From JAJZQH01 sp041658465 (lineage in GTDB: Bacteria > UBA10199 > 2-02-FULL-44-16 > JAAZCA01): a stretch of DNA of 24,092 bases. Below, piece after piece: positions 13,530-22,086 of this stretch. The stretch is from assembly GCA_041658465.1 (NCBI GenBank), contig JBBAAC010000009.1, positions 1 to 24,092 of the forward strand, given 5' to 3'. The position numbers were made by a program, and so were the translations under genes. The notes under the pieces were generated by a model. It was not told the origin of the DNA. It saw only the letters and a list, made by a program, of their open reading frames with translations, and ran no database searches. Numbering within the stretch: the first letter of the stretch is position 1; each line of letters begins with the position of its first letter.

Positions 13530-16500
13530 ATGTCCGGCACAGCGCTATTCCCCTTCATCTTCACGAACTCAAACGAAACGCCGGTCTCACAAATACTCGT
13601 GCCCACGGATGGCTCAACGCTGGGCTCCACAGCCGCCGATGATGCAGCTATAGACCCGTTCAGCGCCGGAGGCGGAGAGCCGGCGTCCATAGCCGATACT
13701 GCAGCGGAATCAATATTCCTGGTAGCACCGAGGTCCGTGCCTAAGGGCGTAGCGATTCGCTTTGCAAACGATGCCGCTGGCGCAAATGTATACCCGCTGA
13801 ACAACGAGCCAGCGCGCCTCACCGCGCTCCGCGATCATATTGAAGCTGCGCGAAAGGCCCGCCGCACAGGCGACATGGCAAAGACAGGCGAGCTCTATCG
13901 CCAAGCCCTTCGAACACTTGAGATGCCCTTCACAGCCGCTGACCCCACCCCCCTCTACCACCACATACCTCGCGGCGAAGAGCTTTACTCAGAGGCCACG
14001 TTCGCATCTGCCGTGCTGGCCAGCCGGGAGGGGATCCCGGAGATGCTCTCACGGCTCTCGCGCTATGCCGAAACCCGTTCGCTTGACGCCGACGCCGCAA
14101 GCGACATTGGTCGAATAAACCTGGCCAAGGCACAGATCAGCAGGGCATATCTCATCATGAGGCACGCTGAATCTTCGGGCAAAACTGCGGAAGATCTCTA
14201 TTCACGCGCCCTGGGCCTATCCCGCGCTGCCAGCGACACCACGACCGACTCTGATGTGAGTTATTTTGCGGAGCTCCTCTCTGTGGAACTCCTCTCTAGG
14301 AAGCTCGCTCTCGCACACCATCGCCGCGCCCATGCAGATGTCAGGGAGCTGGTCGATGATCTCAGGCGTTCCTTCACGCGGCTCGCCGATGCATGCGAGA
14401 CAGACGGCGTTGTGGACGAAGAAAAGGCCAAAGTGGTCTCAGCCTACATGGCCAGCGCCGCAGTGCTCAAGGCAAGGCTCGGGCTTTGGAACTCTGCGCT
14501 CGAGCGGGCCCGCACCGTCACGCAGTCAAGACCGTTCAGCGACACAGCATCCGCCAGGCAGCTCCTCTCCGAGGAGATCTTCAAGCCCTTTATAGAGAGC
14601 GGATCAAGGTTCCTCACTCCGGGTGAGATCCGCATGCACGCGAAGAGGGGCGCATGGCGCAAACAGCTCCAGGCAGCGGTCGAGCATGCGCATTCTCCAG
14701 CATTTGCGCAGTCAGCGGTTGCAGGCTCGCTCGGCATGTTCGCGGGCGTGGCAGCCGAACTCATGCTCCAGTCCGGGCACGGGGCGATGCTAGGCGCGCT
14801 GTTTGCCGCGTTGGGCATAGCAATCAACCGCGTCCGACACGGGTGGAAGACAGAGCAGGCGCAATATGCCGGAGAAATCGGGACCTACGAGAGAAGCCCC
14901 ATGGAGAGCGCGCAGGACGTGGGGCGGCTCGCTGTACAGGGTGGCCTCGATGCCCTCATGTTCGTGGTGCCTGCTACACTCATACGCGAAAAAGCGGATT
15001 CCTTTGAGGTCATACCGATCGCATTCAGCAATTTCGGCAACGTCGTCATGCGCTTTGCGCACTGGATCGGCTCTGGCGCCGTCTCCCTTACTGATCCCGA
15101 GACATATGCGCGCATCGGCAGCTCTCATGGATCGATGGATGCCCTGACCGTTCTCTATAACATCTACACCAAAGGGGCTGCCCTGCTCTTCGCGGCAAAC
15201 CTCGCGATACCACAGACAAGGGCCTTCACCAGAAAGCTGGCGCCCGCATTCCTGCCGGGCGCACTGATGTTCTCCGCAGACCTGAGCATGCTGGCCGCCG
15301 GGCTCTCGTCAATGGACTTCACGCCCCACTTCTCCAACGCTGAATATTTTAGCCGCGTCAAACGCGCAGGCATCGTCTTCGGTGAGATATATGCGATGTG
15401 TCTCACGGCAGGAATTCTCACATTAGATAAAAGGGGATCGGTGAAAGATGTGGCGCAGTCTCTTTTAAAAACTACGCTCAAGGCAGACTACTCGCTGCCC
15501 CTCGCTGCAGCGATCATCACAGGCATCTCCTCGCCGCTCGGCGCTATGATCCAGAAAGGCATCAAGATCGAGACGCAGGATATCGCCGCGCTCGCGCTGC
15601 TTGGTGCAGCGACCGCGTTCTGCAAACTCCCGATCACGCTCGGCTTGAGCGGAGTCCTCAAAGGCAAGATACCCATCGGGGCCGGTATCAAGGAAGGTTG
15701 GGAGGACTCCGAAGGCCAGCACACCCTCCGCCGCTTGTATGAGGCAGCCTCGGGCGGTGCCGGCGCATTCGATATGCCCTATGCCCACAACCGCATCGGC
15801 AGGATACCGTACTGGGACCTCTTCGCCGAGATACCGCGCACGCTACTAGGCTACGATACGAACGCAGGACAGCTGGCGATGTCCGGTGTAAACTATGTCG
15901 CCGGCAACGGCGCGTCGACCGCGATGTGGACAGAACCGTCCGGCACGCGATGGGAGCGCGACTCAATACTGGAGCAGACAAGGGATACGCTGAAGGCCTT
16001 GAAGGGCATCGAAGAGGCGAAAGAGGCAGGCAAGATCGATGCCAAAACAGCCCACGCGCTGGAGGCGGAAGCCTGGGCGAAGATGCGCAATTTCTTCGTG
16101 ATGCCAGGCCAGGTCATGCACCCAGCGCATCCATTCATGCCTTATGCGAGGATGAGGGACAGGCTCTGGCCCTTCTATTCGTTCACGCGCTCGCTCGTGC
16201 CGCCGACGTTCCCGCAGGTCCCGAACGGCTTCTTCTATTCCAACCTCCAGCAGATGCTCAGGGGCGGCAACTTTGAAAAGCTCTCCAAGGAAGACGTCGG
16301 CGTCATACTCCGGTATGCAGCGATGGATGCTGTAAATCCGGAAATGTACGATGTGGTGCGGCCGCTCATCCAGACGCTCGCCATGGCAAAAGACAGCCCC
16401 GTATTCGGGGAGGAGATCAGGGCATTCTTCGAACAGAATAAGTGGATCGCAGATGTCATGAATGTGAATCCCGAAGACTATCGCCTGCCTGAAGGCAGTA

Positions 16501-16829
16501 CGAGGCGCGCCAGCAGAAAGCTGGTCCGCAAGATGGTAAAGATGTCCATTGCCTCATATAGGCAGCGGGTCGAGGGGCATCGGCGCCTTCCGGCTAATGA
16601 TCCCAACCTCTCGGGCCTCTTCGAATATCAGCCAACGCCGCCGAGGGATCCGGCCGCTACGAGGACAAGGGGCGTTGAAACTGATGGGGCAGCCGGCTCA
16701 CGGGTGCGCGTCCGCTCAGATGTAAAGGAAGCGAAGGGCATGGCCCCGAGCGTCGTCGCTGCAGAGGGAGTCGAGGAATCCGTTGTTGAAGACGGGCAGG
16801 TCGTCCGCCGCATAGACAGGAGCAGATAA
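13530..16829 (+). CDS. Giant multi-spanning membrane protein, paralog 2, 1099 aa
   Basis: The ATG at 13530 follows GGAGG by 5 nt. Architecture repeats paralog 1: flexible N-terminus with IDPFSA at 41-46, helical repeat-like region (~95-350, with a TPR-like stretch GDMAKTGELYRQALRTLE), about eight hydrophobic segments (roughly 391-413, 417-433, 467-484, 541-560, 570-592, 611-632, 654-674, 684-710), then a soluble domain. Shared landmarks: FLPGA (574-578), LSGVLKGKIPI (706-716), VMHPAHPFMP, FPQVPN (894-899), and VRPLIQTLAMA followed by IRAFFE. The last ~70 residues are charged and low in complexity. The stop overlaps the start of the GT4 gene (TAATG), so the two proteins are made together; a role in assembling, anchoring or exporting that enzyme's product is a reasonable inference but no motif proves it. 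Confidence 0.88.
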   Translation: MSGTALFPFIFTNSNETPVSQILVPTDGSTLGSTAADDAAIDPFSAGGGEPASIADTAAESIFLVAPRSVPKGVAIRFANDAAGANVYPLNNEPARLTALRDHIEAARKARRTGDMAKTGELYRQALRTLEMPFTAADPTPLYHHIPRGEELYSEATFASAVLASREGIPEMLSRLSRYAETRSLDADAASDIGRINLAKAQISRAYLIMRHAESSGKTAEDLYSRALGLSRAASDTTTDSDVSYFAELLSVELLSRKLALAHHRRAHADVRELVDDLRRSFTRLADACETDGVVDEEKAKVVSAYMASAAVLKARLGLWNSALERARTVTQSRPFSDTASARQLLSEEIFKPFIESGSRFLTPGEIRMHAKRGAWRKQLQAAVEHAHSPAFAQSAVAGSLGMFAGVAAELMLQSGHGAMLGALFAALGIAINRVRHGWKTEQAQYAGEIGTYERSPMESAQDVGRLAVQGGLDALMFVVPATLIREKADSFEVIPIAFSNFGNVVMRFAHWIGSGAVSLTDPETYARIGSSHGSMDALTVLYNIYTKGAALLFAANLAIPQTRAFTRKLAPAFLPGALMFSADLSMLAAGLSSMDFTPHFSNAEYFSRVKRAGIVFGEIYAMCLTAGILTLDKRGSVKDVAQSLLKTTLKADYSLPLAAAIITGISSPLGAMIQKGIKIETQDIAALALLGAATAFCKLPITLGLSGVLKGKIPIGAGIKEGWEDSEGQHTLRRLYEAASGGAGAFDMPYAHNRIGRIPYWDLFAEIPRTLLGYDTNAGQLAMSGVNYVAGNGASTAMWTEPSGTRWERDSILEQTRDTLKALKGIEEAKEAGKIDAKTAHALEAEAWAKMRNFFVMPGQVMHPAHPFMPYARMRDRLWPFYSFTRSLVPPTFPQVPNGFFYSNLQQMLRGGNFEKLSKEDVGVILRYAAMDAVNPEMYDVVRPLIQTLAMAKDSPVFGEEIRAFFEQNKWIADVMNVNPEDYRLPEGSTRRASRKLVRKMVKMSIASYRQRVEGHRRLPANDPNLSGLFEYQPTPPRDPAATRTRGVETDGAAGSRVRVRSDVKEAKGMAPSVVAAEGVEESVVEDGQVVRRIDRSR

Positions 16830-18205
16830 TGACACAAAAATTCTCATCTTCATCCCGTCCGCACATCCTCATGGTCACCAATCACGGCATCCATGACTGG
16901 GAGGTGCGGTCCGGGCTCACGGATACCGGCGGGCAGAATCACTACGTGAATGCCCTCTCCGACACGCTCGCCGCCCTCGGCTACAAGGTCACCACCTTCA
17001 ACCGCGGCGGATTTCCGGACCCGGTCACCAATGAGATGCGCACGGGCGCGCGTTACAAGGACGAGAACTCCCGCATAGTGTACCTCGAAGGCGGCGGGCA
17101 CAATTTCATCCGCAAGGAGGACCTCGATCGGACCATACTTGAGCAGGAGGCCGGCTTTGCAGAGCGCATCCTCAAGGAGGAAGGCGCTCCCGTCGATCTC
17201 ATCATCTCGCACTACTGGGACGGCGCCCTGCTCGCCGATCTCGTGAAGGGGCACCTGCAGCTCGCGGCCAGGCACGTCTGGATCCCGCACTCGCTCGGCG
17301 CTCTCAAAAAGGAGAACTTCAAGCACAAACCCGCGGACGTGATAGCAGCGTGCCGCTTTGACGAGCGCATCGCATACGAGAAGGAGCTGCTCCCGCGTGT
17401 AGACGCTGTCGCATCCACATCCAGCGACATAAGCCGCGTGCTGCACGATTCGTACGGCCGCACCGCGGAGCTCACGCTCCCGCCCTGCATCAACACGGAT
17501 GAAGTCCACCCGATGGAACCGTCTGATTGCAAGCGCATCTACGATTTCCTCGATCGCGCTTCTCCCGGCGCGGGCAAGCGCGTGCGCGGCAGGCCCTGCG
17601 TTCTCGAGGTGAGCCGCACGGACCGCACGAAGCGCAAGGACGTGGTCATCAAGGCGTTTGCCGGGTCCCTCAAGGAAAACCCGGAGGCCATGCTCCTGCT
17701 CACATTGAGCCCGGACAACAAGGTCGTGTACGACGAGTGCATGCAGCTCATCGAGAGTGCGGGCATACGCGACCGGGTGGTGCTTCTGGGCATGATCCCG
17801 CGCAACATCATGAGCGAGCTCTATGCAATCACGACCGTGTATTGTTCGCCCTCAGAGATGGAGGGCTTTGGCATGTCCGTGCAGGAGGCGGCCGCGTGCA
17901 GGCGCGCGCTCGTCGCGTCCGACCTCGTACCCTTTGCGGTCGAATACCTGCAGAAGGATGCCACGGAGGAGAAAGTGCCGGGCAAGCCCGCTTCGGCAGT
18001 CCGCTGGGGTGCCGGAGCAGTGGTCAAGGCCGGCGATGTAGAAGGATTCACCGCTGCAGTCACGCGGCTCCTGCGCGACGAGCCTTTCCGAACCCGCGTT
18101 GCAGCTGCCGCCTATGGCATAACCATCCCATATTTCACCTGGCCGCGCCAGACGCGAAGGCTGCTCTCAGAGATGGGGATGACGTCACCTGTGGACATCC
18201 ACTGA
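16829..18205 (+). CDS. GT4 glycosyltransferase, sucrose-phosphate-synthase / mannosylfructose-phosphate-synthase-like, 458 aa
   Basis: This is a retaining GT-B transferase that moves a sugar from a nucleotide donor. The N-terminal domain has TDTGGQNHYVNALSDTLA (residues ~31-48), the DTGGQ motif of sucrose- and mannosylfructose-phosphate synthases, and a mid-protein IPHSLGALKKENF. In the C-terminal domain EVSRTDRTKRKDVV supplies the basic donor-phosphate contacts and EGFGMSVQE is an intact EX7E motif. Length suits the single-domain SPS-like group. AGGAG ends 8 nt before the ATG, which overlaps the stop of giant paralog 2 by one base. No signal peptide or membrane span: cytosolic or membrane-associated through its partner. 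Donor (UDP-glucose or GDP-mannose) and acceptor cannot be set from sequence; GDP-mannose is suggested by the fused guanylyltransferase nearby. Confidence 0.87.
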   Translation: MTQKFSSSSRPHILMVTNHGIHDWEVRSGLTDTGGQNHYVNALSDTLAALGYKVTTFNRGGFPDPVTNEMRTGARYKDENSRIVYLEGGGHNFIRKEDLDRTILEQEAGFAERILKEEGAPVDLIISHYWDGALLADLVKGHLQLAARHVWIPHSLGALKKENFKHKPADVIAACRFDERIAYEKELLPRVDAVASTSSDISRVLHDSYGRTAELTLPPCINTDEVHPMEPSDCKRIYDFLDRASPGAGKRVRGRPCVLEVSRTDRTKRKDVVIKAFAGSLKENPEAMLLLTLSPDNKVVYDECMQLIESAGIRDRVVLLGMIPRNIMSELYAITTVYCSPSEMEGFGMSVQEAAACRRALVASDLVPFAVEYLQKDATEEKVPGKPASAVRWGAGAVVKAGDVEGFTAAVTRLLRDEPFRTRVAAAAYGITIPYFTWPRQTRRLLSEMGMTSPVDIH

Positions 18206-18221
18206 TTTCTTGATTTCACGT

Positions 18222-18296
18222 CCCCTCCTTTGTAAAGAGGGGCTGGGGAGGTAGATCATGATCTACCCCTCCCGCCCTCCCCTTATAAAGGGGAGG
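18222..18296. repeat. Intergenic palindromic repeat (paired CCCCTCC hairpins)
   Basis: Two hairpins, CCCCTC...GAGGGG (18223-18241) and CCTCCCC...GGGGAGG (18278-18296), flank a central palindrome around GGTAGATCATGATCTACC. The whole block can fold as one long stem or as two separate hairpins. It looks like a dispersed REP-type intergenic element; it may also protect or end the upstream transcript. It occupies most of the spacer between the GT4 and OPA genes. Confidence 0.65.
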
Positions 18297-18320
18297 AAAA
18301 ATGACAAAGAGGAGAGTGCG

Positions 18321-19712
18321 ATGGCTAAGATCTTTTCCTTTCTCGGTGTAGCCCCACACGCAGAACCCATCAAGGACCAGGCTGAAATCAATAAAACCTA
18401 CAAGCATTTCAGGATTCGGATCCTCTATTCGATGATCATCGGCTACGCGGTCTATTATTTTGTCCGCGCCAACTTCTCTGTGGCGATGCCGGTGATGCTC
18501 AAGGAACTCGGATATACCAAGACCGATCTCGGCCTGATCCTCACCCTCTTTTCCATCGTCTACGGATTCGGCAAATTCATCAACGGCGTGCTCGCGGATC
18601 GAGCGAATGCGCGCTACCTCATGGCTATCGGCCTCTTCTGCGCCGGCGTCGTGAACTTCTTCTTCGGCATGAGCGCCAGCATCCCGGCGCTCGCATTCTT
18701 CTGGCTCCTCAACGCGTGGTTCCAGTCGTACGGCATGCCGGCAAGCGTGCGTCTCCTCACCCACTGGTACAGCCCGACCGAGCTCGGCACGAAGTGGGGT
18801 CTCCAGAGCACGGCTCACCAGATCGGCAGCGCAACGATAATGGTTATGTCCGGCATCATTATCGGAGGGCTGCACTGGCAGATCGGCTCGCACGTGCTCG
18901 ATTTTGCGGGCCTGGGCTGGCGCTATGCGTTTTATATCCCTGCATTCATCGCCATGGGAGTCTCATTCTGGCTCGTCAACCGTCTGCGCGACACGCCGCA
19001 GTCCGTCGGCCTGCCGCCTGTGGAAGAGTACCGCGGCGAGGCGCACATCACGGATCCGAACGAGGACCAGGCAAAGACCTTCAAGGAGATATTCCTCAGG
19101 TACATCCTCAAGAACAAGCTGGTCTGGATCGTGGCCTGCGCGAACATCTTCGTCTACGTCGTGCGCATAGGCATCCGCGACTGGGCGCCGACGTTCCTCG
19201 TAGAGACGCGCGGCTCGACCCTCGCCTCTGCGGCGTTCAAGACAGCTGGCTTTGAAATTGCCGGGATGATCGGTGCTATCGGGGCAGGCTGGATTTCCGA
19301 CAAGGTATTCAAGGGCCGCCGCGGCCCGATGGCAGCGGTAAGCATGTTCCTTCTCATGCTGGTGGTCGGCGCGCTCTGGCTTGCCCCCATCGATAATCCG
19401 CTACTCGACGCTGTGCTGCTTATCTTCGCCGGCATACTCGTGTACGGGCCGCAGCTGCTTGTCCCGGTCGCCGCAGCGGACTTCGCTACGAAGAAGGCAG
19501 CGGCTACTGCGACCGGTCTCACTGGCGCATTCGGCTATATCGGCAGCGCGCTCTCAGGATTGGGCACTGGCCTTATCGTGGACAAATGGGGCTGGAACGG
19601 CGGGTTCATATTCTTCATCACCGCCGCTGCGATCGGCACGCTCCTCTTCCTGTCATTCTGGGATTACAGGGCCCCGCAGCTGGAGAAGTACCACAACTCC
19701 AAATCAAAATAG
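18321..19712 (+). CDS. OPA-family organophosphate:phosphate antiporter (GlpT/UhpT-like), 463 aa
   Basis: This inner-membrane antiporter is probably for a phosphorylated sugar, glycerol phosphate or a related phosphate ester. About twelve membrane spans are visible. The stretch YFVRANFSVAMPVM in TM1 has the Arg that binds substrate phosphate in this family. TM4-5 includes NAWFQSYGMPASVRLLTHWYS, very like the family signature (N-x-x-x-Q-x-x-G-W/M-P-x). IRDWAPTFLVE in the second half matches GlpT/UhpT relatives. I start at ATG 18321, after GAGGAGAG, not at ATG 18258 inside the palindromic repeat. It carries no adjacent regulator genes. Import of a phosphorylated sugar or exchange of a phosphorylated glycoside for Pi would fit the surrounding sugar genes. 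Convergent with the GT4 gene that follows. Confidence 0.92.
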   Translation: MAKIFSFLGVAPHAEPIKDQAEINKTYKHFRIRILYSMIIGYAVYYFVRANFSVAMPVMLKELGYTKTDLGLILTLFSIVYGFGKFINGVLADRANARYLMAIGLFCAGVVNFFFGMSASIPALAFFWLLNAWFQSYGMPASVRLLTHWYSPTELGTKWGLQSTAHQIGSATIMVMSGIIIGGLHWQIGSHVLDFAGLGWRYAFYIPAFIAMGVSFWLVNRLRDTPQSVGLPPVEEYRGEAHITDPNEDQAKTFKEIFLRYILKNKLVWIVACANIFVYVVRIGIRDWAPTFLVETRGSTLASAAFKTAGFEIAGMIGAIGAGWISDKVFKGRRGPMAAVSMFLLMLVVGALWLAPIDNPLLDAVLLIFAGILVYGPQLLVPVAAADFATKKAAATATGLTGAFGYIGSALSGLGTGLIVDKWGWNGGFIFFITAAAIGTLLFLSFWDYRAPQLEKYHNSKSK

Positions 19713-19717
19713 CCGCT

Positions 19718-19740
19718 GCTCAGGTTTTTGAGCGCTTTTT
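19718..19740 (+). terminator. Possible terminator of the OPA gene
   Basis: GCTCA (19718-19722) and TGAGC (19729-19733) form a 5-bp stem followed by GC and five T. It overlaps the 3' end of the convergent minus-strand GT4 gene. The stem is short, so the call is tentative. Confidence 0.4.
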
Positions 19741-22077
19741 CTTGGCTGCGCGAACCGCGGTTTGACTCGCGACTTGCAGGCGTGCATCCACCGCCGCCAT
19801 AAACGTCTCCACGCCGTTCTCCCACGTGTGTTTAGAGACTATCGGCGTGGCCTTGTCGGCCATATCCGAAGCGGGCTGCGGATTCTCGATCCCCCACTGC
19901 AATGCCTCCGTATAGCTCGCGAGATTATCGTCCCAGACCACGTAGGCAGCGGCCGGACCCTTGGCGTGAAGGTAGAGCGCGAGCGGGACGAAGCGGGACG
20001 CGATGACCGGCAGGCGGCCCACCGCCGCGTTCTGCGCGGCCATGCCCCATCCCTCCATGCTCGACGGCGTCATATAGAGCGCTGAGGCGAATGTGCGCGA
20101 CCCGCCGGCGTACGGCAGGCCGAGAAATGTCCCTATGAGATGGGCAGGCACCTTGCCTACCACGAAGACGCGATCCGACATGCCCTGCGCATCAATCCTC
20201 CCCGTCAGCTCGTCGTGAACTTCCCTCGTATTGTCATCCGCAAGCCCTGTTATGAAGACATAAGTCGATTGCCGAAGCTCTGCGGGAAGAGCTGCAAACG
20301 CATCGACCACCATCGGCTTGCGCTTGGTCCGATCCAGACGGCTCGCTTCAAGTATGATGTTCAGCGTTTCAGGATTTTGCCGCATCTGTTCCACTACACT
20401 CTCTGGAACGCCTCCGGCGTTCTCCAGGTATTCAAACAGCTCCATCACGTCAGGCTCATCCACGGAGCGCCTCGGAAAGAAATTTTTCCCGTCCGTACCC
20501 GGCACGAAATGGATAGTCGGCTTGCGCTCCGATCTCCCTTCATAGAAGGCAGCGCTGCCGATCTCCGGCGACGTCTCAACCAGCATGCTCGCTGGAGGAA
20601 GGGCCGTGCGAAGCGGGTCGGACTTGCGGCGCATGATCTGCTCTTCAAAGGTCTCGCGCACGAAGAAATTCAGCTCATGGTATTTCTGCGGCTGGGCCTG
20701 CGCCTGTCCGGTCGCAGACATATTCCTGCGCTTAAGCGCGCCCAGAGAATGGGGAACGAACGCATGCCGGTTTATCGCCTTGAGCACGCGGCGCAGGAGC
20801 TTGAGATCCTCGTCCAGCGCATCCAGCAGACGGCGGCCGACCGCAGCGGCATCCACAGCGAGCGGCGCGAGGGTCTGGGCCCTTTGAGACGCCTTCGCGA
20901 TCCCCTCGTTCATCTCGAGCAATTTCTCATCGGATAGCCCGAGCCTTCCGCCCGCCCATTCGATCACGCGGGAGGTATCCTTCGACAGTCCCTGGATCAG
21001 CTGCGGCTTTCCACCGCCGTGCGCATTCTGATACGCCTCGATCACGGCCATGCCGGCGTAGTAGTTGATGTTGTCCAGGAGGGCATCCGAGTCGAGCTTT
21101 ACGCCCCCTACAGGGCCGCCGATGATTGGACGAAGCCGCTCTTCGAGAACCTTGGCTGCAATTATGCCGTGCCACTTTCTGACGAGCAGCTGGCCTACGA
21201 TGCCTCCGTCGATGTAATGCGAATTGACGAGGTAGACGGACCTTGGGTCCCATGGATCGAGGCCGCGCGCGGAGGCCTCAGCGCTGAGCAGTTTCGCCAG
21301 ATTGTCAGCGAGAGGTTCAAGATCTCGATAAATCTCCTCCTTAGGCAGAAAATCCGCCCTGCTGCCGCCGATACCGGGCACATATACATAGCGGACCCGA
21401 TCGTCCGTATCCGGCATGAACTCCACGCCCAGGCGCTCGCCATACTCGATGTACTTTTCATCCGGGGCAAACGATCTCGCTGCTATGGTGACCTTGTATC
21501 CCTTGCCCGCCATAGTGCGGGCCATCTCGTTTACGTAATCGATCTGCCCCCCGCAGTCGCGCGCGCTGAAAGGAAAGCTGGGCGCCGCATAGCCCTGCGG
21601 GTTGATGAGAAGGATATGCCTGGCCTCAAGCTGCACGAACCTGGCATTCCTCTCGCGGATCTCGGCCGGCTGATCAGCGAGCGCCTGCAGGACGTCGAAA
21701 TAATTTTTTGAGATTTGCCTCTGCCCGGCAGATGCGAGCAGCGTTTGCTCGCCGCGCAGGCTCAGCGTGAATTCAAGGCGGCCTTGCTGATAAGGAGCCC
21801 CCGGGCGAGAATCGAAATAAGGAGACGTCTTCCATTGCGGACTACTGCGCTGTACATCCGATCCAGGAGGATTCGGCCACGAAAGTTGAAAGAGATCCGG
21901 CGGGGCGATGGGCAAAGCAAGTCCTGCCACATCGTTGGAAACGACCTCAACCGCCCCCTCCCCCGCACCTCCGCCATCGTCCAGAGCTTGCGCGGGATCA
22001 GTTATGTCTACAAGCCCCCAGACAGAGCACCGCCCCAGGAGGGCGTCGACACCCTTCGACTGTCCGCAACTGAGCAT
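19720..22077 (-). CDS. GT4 glycosyltransferase with long N-terminal extension and altered EX7E motif, 785 aa
   Basis: This is a GT-B, SPS-like transferase. Residues 1-150 form a Pro/Gly/Ser-rich extension without recognised domain. The GT4 N-domain begins at HILLINPQGY (154) and has DCGGQIDYVNEMART (174-188) in place of DTGGQ. Residues ~320-430 are an inserted helical segment, followed by the shared FVPHSLGALKRRNM. The C-domain has EASRLDRTKRK (577-587) and MEGWGMAAQNA, where the second Glu of EX7E is Asn683. First Glu (675) and donor-binding basics are kept, so it may be active with changed geometry, or a non-catalytic partner. It starts 9 bp after the stop of the fused GT4-guanylyltransferase, with AGGGGG directly upstream, so the two form an operon. 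The Lys/Arg-rich tail could contact membrane or nucleic acid. Confidence 0.85.
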   Translation of the reverse strand: MLSCGQSKGVDALLGRCSVWGLVDITDPAQALDDGGGAGEGAVEVVSNDVAGLALPIAPPDLFQLSWPNPPGSDVQRSSPQWKTSPYFDSRPGAPYQQGRLEFTLSLRGEQTLLASAGQRQISKNYFDVLQALADQPAEIRERNARFVQLEARHILLINPQGYAAPSFPFSARDCGGQIDYVNEMARTMAGKGYKVTIAARSFAPDEKYIEYGERLGVEFMPDTDDRVRYVYVPGIGGSRADFLPKEEIYRDLEPLADNLAKLLSAEASARGLDPWDPRSVYLVNSHYIDGGIVGQLLVRKWHGIIAAKVLEERLRPIIGGPVGGVKLDSDALLDNINYYAGMAVIEAYQNAHGGGKPQLIQGLSKDTSRVIEWAGGRLGLSDEKLLEMNEGIAKASQRAQTLAPLAVDAAAVGRRLLDALDEDLKLLRRVLKAINRHAFVPHSLGALKRRNMSATGQAQAQPQKYHELNFFVRETFEEQIMRRKSDPLRTALPPASMLVETSPEIGSAAFYEGRSERKPTIHFVPGTDGKNFFPRRSVDEPDVMELFEYLENAGGVPESVVEQMRQNPETLNIILEASRLDRTKRKPMVVDAFAALPAELRQSTYVFITGLADDNTREVHDELTGRIDAQGMSDRVFVVGKVPAHLIGTFLGLPYAGGSRTFASALYMTPSSMEGWGMAAQNAAVGRLPVIASRFVPLALYLHAKGPAAAYVVWDDNLASYTEALQWGIENPQPASDMADKATPIVSKHTWENGVETFMAAVDARLQVASQTAVRAAKKKRSKT

Positions 22078-22086
22078 AGTCCCCCT

